Below, in pieces: positions 16,897-25,994 of a stretch of DNA of 64,000 bases (within the stretch, counting starts at the first letter, position 1; the number at the start of each line of letters is the position of its first letter). The notes beneath the pieces are model-generated. The model made no database searches. It was not told where the DNA came from and saw nothing but the letters and a program-made list of their open reading frames with translations. Source of the stretch: Pedobacter frigiditerrae (lineage in GTDB: Bacteria > Bacteroidota > Bacteroidia > Sphingobacteriales > Sphingobacteriaceae); contig NZ_SJSK01000001.1 in the NCBI RefSeq assembly GCF_004331645.1, positions 930,001 to 994,000 on the forward strand, in the 5' to 3' direction. A program made the translations under genes and the position numbers.

Positions 16897-16937
16897 TATG
16901 GACTTATTATGGACTATATATGGACTTACTATGGACT
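16897..16937. repeat. Four TATGGACT direct repeats at exact 11-bp spacing
   Basis: TATGGACT occurs at 16897, 16908, 16919 and 16930, each 11 bp apart, so all copies lie on one face of the helix. A reversed copy core (AGTCCA) lies at 16876-16881. The array sits about 110-150 bp upstream of the GC-rich orphan gene, in the otherwise empty stretch 16789-17142. It has the form of an iteron or operator array for a cooperative binding protein. Confidence 0.65.
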
Positions 16938-17072
16938 TATATTGTACAAGAGTTACACTGCGACACGCCATTTTCACTAATAAGGAATAGGGGCGAATGG
17001 CAAATCTATTCGGTTATTGTTAAACCTGGAGTTACCATGATAGAAAATAGTTATCGAATTTAATACATAAAG

Positions 17073-17120
17073 AAGCCACAAATTCGCAGATTATAAACTA
17101 AATCTGCGAATCTGTGGCTT
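17073..17120 (-). terminator. Long hairpin downstream of the amidohydrolase genes
   Basis: A 20-bp stem with a single mismatch: 17073-17092 (AAGCCACAAATTCGCAGATT) pairs with 17101-17120 around an 8-nt loop. It lies just past the stop of the minus-strand amidohydrolase gene and is followed in that direction by a T-rich stretch. It probably acts as a terminator. Hairpins of this cacagattcgcagatt type also occur as dispersed elements in this group. Confidence 0.55.
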
Positions 17121-17142
17121 AGATTTTTACCAACTGAACCGG

Positions 17143-18465
17143 CTATTTTATTCCGTATTTATCGCTGAATTTTTTATCTAGTTGCTTGTGCAAGTTATCT
17201 AGGTTAATATCTCTTCCTTGGATAAATGCTTGTTCAACTTTATTTGTCACCATATCTAATGCATCACCTGCCGAGATAATGAAAGTAGCATCTTTGCCAA
17301 TAGCTAAACTACCAACTGTTTTATCTACACCTAATGCTACTGCAGCATTTAGGGTAATGGTTTTAAGTGCATCTTCTTTACTCATTCCCCAAGCAGAAGC
17401 TGTTCCTGCCATAAAAGGTAAGTTTCGTTGTTGCCAAAAACCATCGATACTGATTACAACATTTACACCTGCTTTACTTAACACAGCAACGTTTTTGTAT
17501 GGCATGTTTACATCATCATCAGCATTGTTTGGTAAAGCGTGGGGCTGTTTAACTATAACCGTTACATTGTTGCTTTTTAAGAAATCGGTTAACAAATAAG
17601 CATCATCTCCACCAACAATTACTGGGGTAATGCCAAATTTCTTTGCAAAATTAACAGCGCCAACAATCTCTTTCTGACCATCTGCTGTGATAAACAGTTT
17701 CTGTGAACCATTAAACAAGCCTTTCATCGCCGCTAAACGAGTATTCGTAACCGTTGGCGTAGTTTCGGTATATAACTTAGCTTCAGTAAAAAACTTGTTT
17801 AATTCTGCAATTACGGCATTGATACGTTCGTTAGGGTCTACAGCTGGACCAGCTGCTGCGCCAAATCTACCACCGCCGCCACCACCAAAACCTCTGCCTC
17901 TTGGGGCAACTGGCCAAGTCATGTGCATTGCATCATCCTTTTTAATAGCCGCATCTTCCCAGTTCCAAGCATCAAGCTGCACTACAGATGAGCTTCCAGA
18001 AATGGTGCCGCCAGCAGGTGTAATTTGAGCCATTAAGATACCGTTGCTGCGTAATGTTGCAGGCACTTTCGAATCTGTATTATAAGCAATTAGGGCACGA
18101 ATGTGAGCATTGTTTTCTCCAAGCTCCGAATCGTCTTTTGTAGCTTTAACAGATTCTATTTCTAATAAACCTAAATTAGTTATTGGCGAGATAAAGCCGG
18201 GATAAATGTGTTTTCCATTTGCAGTAATTATCTTGGCATCTGTTAAAGCTAACTTAACTACTGTAGCATCTCCAATACCAATAATTTTACCCTTATCGAA
18301 AATTAAATAGCCATTATCAATCACTTTTCCATCTCCAGTGTGGATGATTGCACCCATTACAACGGTTTTTTGAGATTGAGGTTTAGCAGGAGAGATATTT
18401 GCTTGGCCATAAGTTAAACTTACCGATGCAAACAAAGCGATGGCTGTACTTAAATACTTATTCAT
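17143..18465 (-). CDS. Secreted amidohydrolase-like protein lacking the HxH metal site
   Basis: Periplasmic or outer-membrane-associated protein of 440 residues with signal peptide MNKYLSTAIALFASVSLTYG. It has the amidohydrolase/imidazolonepropionase-like layout: N-terminal composite beta domain (VVMGAIIHTGDGKVIDNG), barrel core, and a closing block GSLAIGKDATFIISAGDALD. Where catalytic members have GxIDxHxH, it reads GFISPITNLG, so the first metal ligands are missing. A Gly/Arg-rich insert (RGRGFGGGGGGRFG) lies near residue 195. It starts inside the end of the larger amidohydrolase gene (8-bp overlap), so the two are coupled and may form a heteromer. Confidence 0.8.
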   Translation of the reverse strand: MNKYLSTAIALFASVSLTYGQANISPAKPQSQKTVVMGAIIHTGDGKVIDNGYLIFDKGKIIGIGDATVVKLALTDAKIITANGKHIYPGFISPITNLGLLEIESVKATKDDSELGENNAHIRALIAYNTDSKVPATLRSNGILMAQITPAGGTISGSSSVVQLDAWNWEDAAIKKDDAMHMTWPVAPRGRGFGGGGGGRFGAAAGPAVDPNERINAVIAELNKFFTEAKLYTETTPTVTNTRLAAMKGLFNGSQKLFITADGQKEIVGAVNFAKKFGITPVIVGGDDAYLLTDFLKSNNVTVIVKQPHALPNNADDDVNMPYKNVAVLSKAGVNVVISIDGFWQQRNLPFMAGTASAWGMSKEDALKTITLNAAVALGVDKTVGSLAIGKDATFIISAGDALDMVTNKVEQAFIQGRDINLDNLHKQLDKKFSDKYGIK

Positions 18466-21400
18466 GATTGTGTTCTCCTTCCATTTGATTTAATTCTGCC
18501 CAATAATCTTCCTGAGATTCACAGTGATAAAGTCTTGGTGTTCTTTCGCCCATTGGACGTTGTGTGCGAGCACCAGCATTTTTGCTTTCTAATAATTTTT
18601 GGATGATGCGAGCTTTTTCTGCTTTTTGAGCAACTTGAACTTGTGCATCACGGTCCATATCCCAATAAGCAATGCCATCAACATAAGTTTTTTCGGCTCT
18701 AGCGTAAATAGAAAGTGGATTGGCAGACCAGATTACAACATCAGCATCTTTACCAACTTTTAAACTTCCAACTTTGTTGTCTATGTGCAACATTTTGGCA
18801 GGATTTAAAGTAACTAATTTCAATGCTTCTTCTTCTGGCACACCACCGTATAATACCGATTTACCAGCTTCTTGATTTAAGTGACGAGCCATTTCAGCAT
18901 CATCAGAGTTAAATGCAGTGGTAATACCAACATTGTGCATAATTTTTCCATTATATGGGATAGCTTCTTGAACCTCCATTTTGTAAGCCCACCAATCTGA
19001 GAATGTTGAAGCAGCAATACCGTGAGCTTTCATTTTATCAGCAACTTTATAACCTTCTAAAATGTGAGTGAAAGTGTTGATTTTAAAACCTAAACTATCA
19101 GCAACGTGAATCAACATATTAATTTCACTTTGTACGTAAGAGTGACAAGTGATGAAACGTTTGTTATTTAAGATCTCTACTAAAGCATCTAATTCTAAAT
19201 CTCTACGAACGTTATTACCTTTAACCGATAAAGCTTTTTCGTAGTCTTTTGCACGACTAAATGCATCAACAAATGTTTGCTCAACACCCATACGTGTAGC
19301 AGGGAATCGTTGGTTATTTTGAGAAGAACTTTGTTTAACATTCTCTCCCAATGCAAATTTGATAAATCCATCAGCACCTGCAAATTTTAACTCTTCTGGC
19401 AATTTACCCCAACGTAATTTAATCAGTTGTGATTGGCCCCCAATAGGGTTTGCTGAACCATGTAAGATTTGAGAGGTAGTAACACCACCAGCCAGCTGGC
19501 GATATATATTCACATCTTCTGACGTTAAGATATCTCCTATACGAACCTCTGAAGATACTGATTGTGCACCTTCATTTATACCACCACTTCCGGCAATATG
19601 TGAGTGTTCGTCAATTATACCAGCAGTGATGTGTTTGCCAGTCGCATCAATTACTTTAGCAGAACCAGCCGATAAATTTTTACCAACTGCCTTAATTTTT
19701 CCACCTTCTAAAAGTACATCTGCATTTTGTAAAATGCCTTCTTTTTCGTTGGTCCAAACCGTTGCATTTTTGAGTAAAACTGATTCTTGAGCTGGTAACT
19801 TATCCGTTCCAAAAGCGATGAAAGGGAAAATTAACGAGCCTAATGTTGCAGGGGCTTTAACAGGTTCGTCGCGTTTTGGCATTTCTCTAGCCGCTTCTTT
19901 AAAAGTTCCACTCCAATGACCGGCAGCAATTGAATTTACAATTACATCGCCACTAAAAGCAACAGGACTTGCACTAGTTAAAAAGCCGCTTAAACGAACA
20001 TCGCCAACTGGATTTTTCTTTAAATTGAAAGTAATGGTTACCCAATCTCCGCTACGGGTAAAAGTTGCATTAGTTTTAACACTGTCTGCACCTAAACGCT
20101 CAATTGCGGCCATTGGTGCAGCAGCGGTGCCAGTTACTCTTAATACAGTAGAACCAATTCCGTCAATATTTAAATTATAAGTACCACGTAAGTCGGTAAC
20201 ATCCATTTTGCTAACTACAAAGCGTTTACCTTGCACCCAATTTTCATAAATGATGTTTCCAGCTTTAAAAATGTTATCAGAAGTAATTAAGAAATTGGCC
20301 AATTTACCTTTTTCAATTGAACCAACTTTATCACTAATACCTAGCATTGCTGCGGGTATTTCTGTAACCGACATTAAAGCTTGTTTTTCTGTTAAACCAG
20401 CGGTGATGGCTTGTTGAACACTTGCCCAAAATGCACTTGGTGCATCTAAGCCAGTGGTTGTTAAAGCGAACTTAACTCCAGCTTTTTCTAAAACACCAGG
20501 GTTTGTTGGTGCTAATTCCCAGCCTTTTAATTGAGCTAAGCTTAAATTTCTAGCTTCAGTAGGGTCTTCTACATCAAACGCTTTAGGGAAGTTAATAGGG
20601 ATGATTAAAGTTGCGCCAGTTGCTTTAACGGCATCAATTCTTTGGTATTCGTCTCCTGTTGATTTGATGATGAAGGTTTTGCCAAACTCTTTTGCAATTT
20701 TATCAACTCGTAAGATATTTGCCCAACCATCAGCCTCAAAAATTTGAGGTAAAGCTTGTTGTTTGTTAAACTGTTCTAAAGAGATATTGTATTCTTCTTT
20801 TTGGTTTTTATACCAAGCGGCATCTAAATAAGTTTGGCGTAACAATGCGATAGAACCCATTAATGAAGAAGGATAATCATTGCTAGAAGTACCTCTGTTA
20901 AACGAATAGTTTGCTGCGGTTTGGTCGTTAAGCATCGCATCATTCTCTTTGCCATCAATTAAAGTAACGGCAGCAGAAGTTCCACGAGCAATACCATCAC
21001 GGTTAATTGCGTTTACGCTACCAAAACCAGCTTTACGTAAATCGTCTGCCTTTTTAGCGTCGATTGTAAAGATGCTTCTTACTTCAGTTTCTGGACGAAT
21101 ACTCTCGTTCCAGCTGTAAGCACCTTTTTTTGTCGAGGTAAAAATAGATTGTCTTCCTCCAAAACCTCCAAAACCACCTGCGGCGGCGGCACGTTGTGCC
21201 TCTGGAATTCCGTAAGAAGTAAAAGCATCAATTAAAGAAGGATAAATATATTTTCCTTTTAAATCAATTACTACATAACCTTTTGGGATAGCCGTTCCTG
21301 TTCCCACAGATTGAATAATTTTGTCTTTGATTAGCAACACGCCGTTGCTAATAGTTTGGTTGGCGTTAACTACAATGTTTGCATTTGTAAAAGCATACAA

Positions 21401-21502
21401 TCCCTGTCTAATGTCATAAGAGCCATTTACGGGATAAGTTTGCTGAGCAAACAAAAATGCAGTAGAAAACACCAACGCTAGCGCTAGTAAAATTTTCTTC
21501 AT
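18458..21502 (-). CDS. Secreted double amidohydrolase-like protein (1014 aa)
   Basis: Signal peptide MKKILLALALVFSTAFLFA, then two amidohydrolase modules in one chain. The N-terminal module (about 25-430) is degenerate, reading YPSLIDAFTSYG where HxH is expected. The C-terminal module (about 570-980) keeps the motifs: GIIDEHSHI (HxH), a His in TCHSYVQSEI, a second His in NTFTHILEGY, and an Asp in TTAFNSDDAEM. It belongs with imidazolonepropionase-like or dipeptidase-like hydrolases; substrate unknown. It overlaps the downstream one-module gene by 8 bp, and a Gly/Phe-rich segment near residue 110 resembles that protein's insert. Confidence 0.82.
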   Translation of the reverse strand: MKKILLALALVFSTAFLFAQQTYPVNGSYDIRQGLYAFTNANIVVNANQTISNGVLLIKDKIIQSVGTGTAIPKGYVVIDLKGKYIYPSLIDAFTSYGIPEAQRAAAAGGFGGFGGRQSIFTSTKKGAYSWNESIRPETEVRSIFTIDAKKADDLRKAGFGSVNAINRDGIARGTSAAVTLIDGKENDAMLNDQTAANYSFNRGTSSNDYPSSLMGSIALLRQTYLDAAWYKNQKEEYNISLEQFNKQQALPQIFEADGWANILRVDKIAKEFGKTFIIKSTGDEYQRIDAVKATGATLIIPINFPKAFDVEDPTEARNLSLAQLKGWELAPTNPGVLEKAGVKFALTTTGLDAPSAFWASVQQAITAGLTEKQALMSVTEIPAAMLGISDKVGSIEKGKLANFLITSDNIFKAGNIIYENWVQGKRFVVSKMDVTDLRGTYNLNIDGIGSTVLRVTGTAAAPMAAIERLGADSVKTNATFTRSGDWVTITFNLKKNPVGDVRLSGFLTSASPVAFSGDVIVNSIAAGHWSGTFKEAAREMPKRDEPVKAPATLGSLIFPFIAFGTDKLPAQESVLLKNATVWTNEKEGILQNADVLLEGGKIKAVGKNLSAGSAKVIDATGKHITAGIIDEHSHIAGSGGINEGAQSVSSEVRIGDILTSEDVNIYRQLAGGVTTSQILHGSANPIGGQSQLIKLRWGKLPEELKFAGADGFIKFALGENVKQSSSQNNQRFPATRMGVEQTFVDAFSRAKDYEKALSVKGNNVRRDLELDALVEILNNKRFITCHSYVQSEINMLIHVADSLGFKINTFTHILEGYKVADKMKAHGIAASTFSDWWAYKMEVQEAIPYNGKIMHNVGITTAFNSDDAEMARHLNQEAGKSVLYGGVPEEEALKLVTLNPAKMLHIDNKVGSLKVGKDADVVIWSANPLSIYARAEKTYVDGIAYWDMDRDAQVQVAQKAEKARIIQKLLESKNAGARTQRPMGERTPRLYHCESQEDYWAELNQMEGEHNHE

Positions 21503-21740
21503 AATGTTTAGTTTGTTAAGTCCTTAAATCTATTGATAAATAAAGATTTAAATAAATTCTATCCTATATTTTACAATTTTTGGGGCAAAAAATTCAATAA
21601 TTGGCTTCATTAAAATGAAAGGGGTATTGTTAATGGCCTTTATTAGAAAAATGCAGAGAATTTATAAAATTTTCAATTGCATTATTATACTTAGTGGAGC
21701 TGAGTATAAAGATTTTTAGAAAAAAAAAACAATTAAACTA

Positions 21741-21776
21741 AAAAAGCTACCCATTTTTAAGTGGATAGCTTTTTTT
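21741..21776 (-). terminator. Terminator downstream of the TonB-dependent receptor
   Basis: AAAAAGCTA (21741-21749) pairs with TAGCTTTTT at the far end around a short loop, with CCA/TGG pairing extending the stem. The A and T runs on either side make it able to act in both directions. It lies 15 bp past the receiver's stop codon in the 289-bp gap (21503-21791), which shows no gene. Confidence 0.75.
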
Positions 21777-21791
21777 AGCAGGTTATAGTTC

Positions 21792-24700
21792 TTAAAATCC
21801 GTAACGGAAACCTAATTGGAACTGATATGGATTACCAGAAGGGTTTACAACACCAGAATTGTTTACACGATAGGTAAATGCTTTAGTTGTGGTATTGTAA
21901 TTTGGTACGGCTGGAGAAGTAACTACACCAGCGCTATTTTTTACTTCTGGTATGCCTAATGCATAAAGTGCTTGTGAACCTAACGTTTCAGTTACACCCC
22001 ATTTCTTGTTCAATAAGTTACCTAGATTGAAAATATCTCCAGAAATTTCAATATTATGAGTTTTATAAAGTTTAATTTTTTTGCTAATTCTTAAATCTAC
22101 TAGACCAAAGAAATCATTAACCCCACCATTTCTCTCTGCTATTTTCCCTTCATATTTTAAGATATAGTCTTTTAAGCTCTGACTTGCCAATGGGTTGTCT
22201 AATAAAGTTTGCAAGCCTGCTTTAACATTAGCAGGTGTACTAGGGTTATTTCTATCAAAAATATAGGCCAAATCATTTGTTGCCACAAAGTCTCCATTGT
22301 TGTTTGCACCAGAGAGCAAGCTATAACGAGTTCCACCAATACCCGAATAACGGACACCAATTTTTATACCGTAGAATGTTGGTAATGTACCATAAATCAC
22401 CACTTTATTACGGAAATGATTGTCTGAATAAGTCATATTGCTCAAATCCCTTGGGTCATCTTTTACGGCAAGTGATAAAGTTGCTGAATTGGCTACGTTA
22501 CCATTAAATGATGTATTATCCCTAGTATCATTTAAAGTGTAACTTGCTGTAATTTCACCATCTTTAAAGTACTGCCAAGTTGCATCAATTACAGCAGCAA
22601 ATTGATTTACTTTTCCTTTGCTATTTAATTCTAATACTCTACCAAATTGAGTGTTTAAACGTCCAGTTTTCCAATCTGCCGCACCACTTGCTGGAATTGA
22701 TGGTACAAATACACCCCTGTTATCCTCATTGGTTAAACTAAAGAATGGATTGGCAACCATATTTCTATCTACATACATGTAATTATGACGACCTAAGGTT
22801 GCATAACCCGTTATTCCAATCTTCAACTTATCAGTTAGTAATTTAGTGTATGATAAATTGGCTTTGTAAACTACTGGTACTTGGGCATCTTCTGCATAAG
22901 TATTAATGGTAGGCACTTGGAAAGCAGTTAACGAAGGTGTTGAAACTGAACCATCTCTATAGCCAGGGAAATTTGGCGTTGGTACATCAACTCCAAAAAC
23001 ATCAACTGTTGCTAAATGTTTACCATCAAAAGTAAGGTTGTTAATGGTTACATAGTTATTTACATCAGAACCAAAGATACCTGCTCCAAAGCGAACATAA
23101 TCAGTATGTTTTTCATTGATATCCCAGTTTAACTGGATACGAGGTTGTAATAATAATTGAGAAAGCTCGTGGTCTGTTCTAACGTTCAATGCATCAAACA
23201 AAGTTTGATTTAAAGGAGATGTTGGATATTTGCTGTAATCTAAACGTAAACCACCTGTAAAATCAAGACCTAAACCTAATTTGGTTTGAACTTGACCATA
23301 TATGGCCGCGTTCCAAATGCCAGCAGTTACGGTTGGGTCTGCAACCAATGGTACTTCACGGTAAAAGCGGTTAGGAATTAAATTAGTGAAGTTTTGAAGA
23401 GAAGTTTGAGCTGTTGCACCGCTTCCACTGTTTGTATATTCAAAACGTCCGTTTACTTCACTGCCATATAATGAAGTAGCGTCAGTGTACATTAAATCAG
23501 CTCCAAAAGTAAATTTGAATTTATCGGTATTGTAATAAAAGTTATCTACTAATTGGAAAACATTGTTAGTAAAACCTTCTTGTCCGAAACGATGACCGCC
23601 AATTTGAACTGAAGTAGACTTTGTGGTTCCGTCAGATAAAACTGAAGTTAAGTTACCTACAATTGCTCTTGGAATAGCAAATCCTAACTGGTCGTTTTGT
23701 GTACTTGCTTGGTAAGTATATAAATGTTGAACTTTTAATTCGTTGGTTATTTTACTATTAACAGTTGTACGTAAGGTTGCCAATAAACTGTTGTCTACGT
23801 TTTTATCATTACCATAACTTTCAAAAAAGTTGATAGCAGTATTGTCAGCTAAGCCTAAAGGATTTCTATCATTTGTATAGTTATCGCGAATAGTTAATAA
23901 ATTTTTATCGTTAATCTGCCAATCTAAACGTGCAAAAGCTGCATCAGAGCCACGCTTTTTAGCAAATGAACCAAATTGATCTGAGTTTGCTACGCCATAT
24001 TTACTTTGTGCAACTGCTTGAAAGCTGTTTAATGTTGCATTAGTGATATTAAATCTAGCTTCATCTGCAGGGCCATTGATGTCTGCAATAATTAACGGAC
24101 GAGCATCTCTTTGATGGTCCCAAGCCACAAAATAATGTAACTTATCTTTAATAATTGGACCGCCTAAAGTAAATCCATATTGATAAGTTGAGAAGTCATT
24201 ATCACGTTTTACACCTCTAATATCATACGGACTTGCCAACCAATCTGCACGACCATAAGAAAACGCACTACCACTAATTTGGTTAGTACCTGATTTAGTA
24301 ACTGCGCTAATGGTACCACCACCAGCACGACCAAAAGTTACATCATATTGATTGGTAACAACTTTGAACTCTCTAACTGCTTCAATTGAGATAGAGTATG
24401 GAGCACCACTTCTACTTGTTGTACTTCCAGCAGATGTAGGGTTTTTAGCATTCATACCATCAATGGTGTAATTAGTTGATGAACCTAATTGGCCAGAAAT
24501 ACCACCTCCACGACTCAATGGAGATAAATCCATTAGCGAAGAAAAGTTACGACCGTTTACAGGCAATTGCGTAATTGCTTTTGCCGAAATTTCTGTAGAT
24601 GCGCCAAACTGTTGCACCTTGTTTTTTAATCCATTGCCATTAATTTGTACAGCTTGTAAGGTTTGAGCAGTATTTTGCATAGCGATGTTTGCTTTAACTA

Positions 24701-25007
24701 AATCGCCTTGGTTAAGCATATAACCGGCTAATGTTTGCTCCCCTAAGCCCACGTAAGAAACTTTAATAGTGTAAGGGCCACCTAATGGAAGTTCTTTAAA
24801 AGTGTAATCACCTTTAGCATTTGTGCTAGTTTTGGTTGTAAAACCAGTAGATTCATTTTTAACAACCACAGAAGCACCGGGTATTGGTTTTTTCTGTTCG
24901 TCTGTAATTACACCTGAAATGGATGCTTGTGTTGTTTGTGCGAAAGTTTTGACATTCCACAGCAAACCAAGCATTAAAAAAGATAATAAGAGTAATTTTC
25001 TCTTCAT
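21792..25007 (-). CDS. TonB-dependent receptor, Oar/carboxypeptidase-regulatory type
   Basis: Outer-membrane receptor of 1071 residues that imports a bulky substrate using TonB energy. Signal peptide MKRKLLLLSFLMLGLLWNVKTFAQ is followed by a CarboxypepD_reg domain (ISGVITDEQKKPIPGASVVV) at about 28-110. A plug domain follows at about 130-240 (LPVNGRNFSSLMDLSPL; NYTIDGMNAKN; FGRAGGGTISAVTKSGTN), then a beta-barrel ending in Phe (FQLGFRYGF), as outer-membrane proteins do. No SusD-like partner lies next to it, so it is not a classical SusCD pair. The substrate is unknown; the adjacent secreted amidohydrolases could supply peptides. Confidence 0.9.
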   Translation of the reverse strand: MKRKLLLLSFLMLGLLWNVKTFAQTTQASISGVITDEQKKPIPGASVVVKNESTGFTTKTSTNAKGDYTFKELPLGGPYTIKVSYVGLGEQTLAGYMLNQGDLVKANIAMQNTAQTLQAVQINGNGLKNKVQQFGASTEISAKAITQLPVNGRNFSSLMDLSPLSRGGGISGQLGSSTNYTIDGMNAKNPTSAGSTTSRSGAPYSISIEAVREFKVVTNQYDVTFGRAGGGTISAVTKSGTNQISGSAFSYGRADWLASPYDIRGVKRDNDFSTYQYGFTLGGPIIKDKLHYFVAWDHQRDARPLIIADINGPADEARFNITNATLNSFQAVAQSKYGVANSDQFGSFAKKRGSDAAFARLDWQINDKNLLTIRDNYTNDRNPLGLADNTAINFFESYGNDKNVDNSLLATLRTTVNSKITNELKVQHLYTYQASTQNDQLGFAIPRAIVGNLTSVLSDGTTKSTSVQIGGHRFGQEGFTNNVFQLVDNFYYNTDKFKFTFGADLMYTDATSLYGSEVNGRFEYTNSGSGATAQTSLQNFTNLIPNRFYREVPLVADPTVTAGIWNAAIYGQVQTKLGLGLDFTGGLRLDYSKYPTSPLNQTLFDALNVRTDHELSQLLLQPRIQLNWDINEKHTDYVRFGAGIFGSDVNNYVTINNLTFDGKHLATVDVFGVDVPTPNFPGYRDGSVSTPSLTAFQVPTINTYAEDAQVPVVYKANLSYTKLLTDKLKIGITGYATLGRHNYMYVDRNMVANPFFSLTNEDNRGVFVPSIPASGAADWKTGRLNTQFGRVLELNSKGKVNQFAAVIDATWQYFKDGEITASYTLNDTRDNTSFNGNVANSATLSLAVKDDPRDLSNMTYSDNHFRNKVVIYGTLPTFYGIKIGVRYSGIGGTRYSLLSGANNNGDFVATNDLAYIFDRNNPSTPANVKAGLQTLLDNPLASQSLKDYILKYEGKIAERNGGVNDFFGLVDLRISKKIKLYKTHNIEISGDIFNLGNLLNKKWGVTETLGSQALYALGIPEVKNSAGVVTSPAVPNYNTTTKAFTYRVNNSGVVNPSGNPYQFQLGFRYGF

Positions 25008-25179
25008 GATGATTTGTTAATTAATTTTTCACAAAACTCTAATTCAAAAATTAAGTGATTTCCACTATGTGGTTAAGAAATTGTAAACACTATACCTTAA
25101 AGTGTATTTTTGGATTATCTTTATGTTAAGAAAGTTTGTAAATTGCTTGCGGAGCACGAGAACAATCAAGAAAATTTCT

Positions 25180-25211
25180 AAATAGATTCTTCACTGCGTT
25201 CTGAATGACAA
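25180..25211. repeat. Partial GTCAT/ATGAC dispersed repeat
   Basis: Right half of the dispersed element (AAATAGATTCTT...TTCTGAATGACAAA), with the same AATAGATTC and GAATGACA blocks as the copies at 38137 and 47009. The frame of the following gene extends back into it, but the true start is downstream. Confidence 0.55.
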
Positions 25212-25240
25212 AAAGTGGTAATTTTGAAATAAAAAAGGAT

Positions 25241-25690
25241 ATGAGTTTATACGGTATTTTAAAAAGCGCACACTCAGGTTGGAGATACATTGTTTTTATC
25301 TTGCTTGTTGTTGCTGTTATCCAAGCTTTAGCTGGATGGTTTGGTAAAAAAACTTACACAGAAGGAAATAGAAAGCTTAATGTTTTCACTTTAGTTAGTG
25401 CACACATTCAATTATTATTTGGGTTAGTGCTATATTTTTTAAGCCCATTAACCAAACTTCCTTCTTCAGAAGCAATTGGCCGTTACTGGAAAATGGAACA
25501 TATCAGCATCATGATTTTAGCTATTATCTTAATCACAGTTGGTAATGCTAAGTCTAAAAAAGTAACTGATGCGGTTGCAAAACATAAAAACATTGCCATT
25601 TTCTTTGGTTTAGCTTTGGTGTTTATTATTGTAGCAATTTACATGATGACTAAAGCTGATTCTTCGAAAACATTTTTTGGAGTTTCTTAG
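25241..25690 (+). CDS. Four-helix integral membrane protein (cytochrome b-like family)
   Basis: 149-residue membrane protein with four hydrophobic segments, starting MSLYGILKSAHSGWRYIVF. His residues at the start of helix 1 (AHSGWRY), in helix 2 (SAHIQLL) and before helix 3 (KMEHISIM) could bind haem, and relatives are often labelled cytochrome B in Bacteroidota; that label is from memory. An upstream in-frame ATG at 25205 lies in a dispersed repeat and gives no plausible N-terminus, so 25241 was chosen. No partner oxidoreductase is adjacent. Confidence 0.75.
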   Translation: MSLYGILKSAHSGWRYIVFILLVVAVIQALAGWFGKKTYTEGNRKLNVFTLVSAHIQLLFGLVLYFLSPLTKLPSSEAIGRYWKMEHISIMILAIILITVGNAKSKKVTDAVAKHKNIAIFFGLALVFIIVAIYMMTKADSSKTFFGVS

Positions 25691-25715
25691 CATTCAAATA
25701 AAAAATTCAAAATAT

Positions 25716-25745
25716 TTTGATTTCTTAACTTTTTGTATATTTTTG
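25716..25745 (+). promoter_or_regulatory. Promoter of the trp leader
   Basis: -33 box TTTG at 25716-25719 and -7 box TATTTTTG (TAnnTTTG) at 25738-25745, with an 18-bp spacer. The predicted start of transcription is within a base or two of the leader peptide ATG at 25753, so the leader mRNA would have almost no 5' untranslated region. Confidence 0.65.
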
Positions 25746-25752
25746 TCACACA

Positions 25753-25833
25753 ATGATTAGCAATAAAACAAACACTTGGCAATGGCGTGGTAATTCTGAA
25801 GAGAGTTTCGTCGTAGCTTTGTGCACCTTATAG
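25753..25833 (+). CDS. trpL: trp operon leader peptide (26 aa, Trp-Gln-Trp)
   Basis: ATG-initiated 26-codon frame with the segment NTWQWRGN: Trp codons at positions 9 and 11 (25777-25779 and 25783-25785). It lies between a strong promoter and a terminator hairpin, ahead of trpE, the layout of a ribosome-mediated Trp attenuator. CGTCG at 25809-25813 can pair with CGACG in the 5' arm of the terminator (25875-25879), giving a simple antiterminator. Stalling at the Trp codons would leave that segment free, while translation to the stop would mask it. Two Trp codons in 26 is far above chance. Confidence 0.78.
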   Translation: MISNKTNTWQWRGNSEESFVVALCTL

Positions 25834-25870
25834 TTTATCAACCTAAACCTAAACTTAAACCACATTTCAA

Positions 25871-25900
25871 AACCCGACGTAACCACACGCCGGGTTTTTT
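25871..25900 (+). terminator. trp attenuator terminator hairpin
   Basis: ACCCGACG (25872-25879) pairs with CGCCGGGT (25888-25895) with one mismatch, around the loop TAACCACA and followed by six T residues. It lies 38 bp after the leader peptide stop and upstream of trpE. Its 5' arm is also complementary to part of the leader peptide coding region. Confidence 0.75.
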
Positions 25901-25914
25901 GTTATAATTAAATT

Positions 25915-25980
25915 CGTCATATCTAAGGAAGAACGACGTGATATCTAAAAAAGCAGATTTCTCCCAAGGTCGAAATGACG
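25915..25980. repeat. GTCAT...ATGACG dispersed inverted repeat between attenuator and trpE
   Basis: Begins CGTCATATCT and ends GTCGAAATGACG, the end signature shared by the other copies of this family in the window. It lies in the trp leader transcript between the attenuator and the trpE start. Confidence 0.6.
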
Positions 25981-25994
25981 TAAAGTAAAAAAGA

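Noticed and set aside
16897..16937. CRISPR array
   Set aside because: The repeats are only 8 bp with 3-bp gaps, no spacers, and no cas genes nearby.
15937..17142. Prophage or integrative element
   Set aside because: Only one atypical gene and a repeat array; no integrase, terminase, portal or mobilisation gene is present.
17143..21502. One amidohydrolase gene split by a frameshift
   Set aside because: The downstream gene has its own signal peptide and complete domain, and the 8-bp overlap is a normal coupling arrangement.
21792..25007. SusC of a SusCD polysaccharide-utilisation locus
   Set aside because: The barrel lacks an adjacent SusD-like lipoprotein and no glycoside hydrolase is nearby; the Oar-type assignment fits better.
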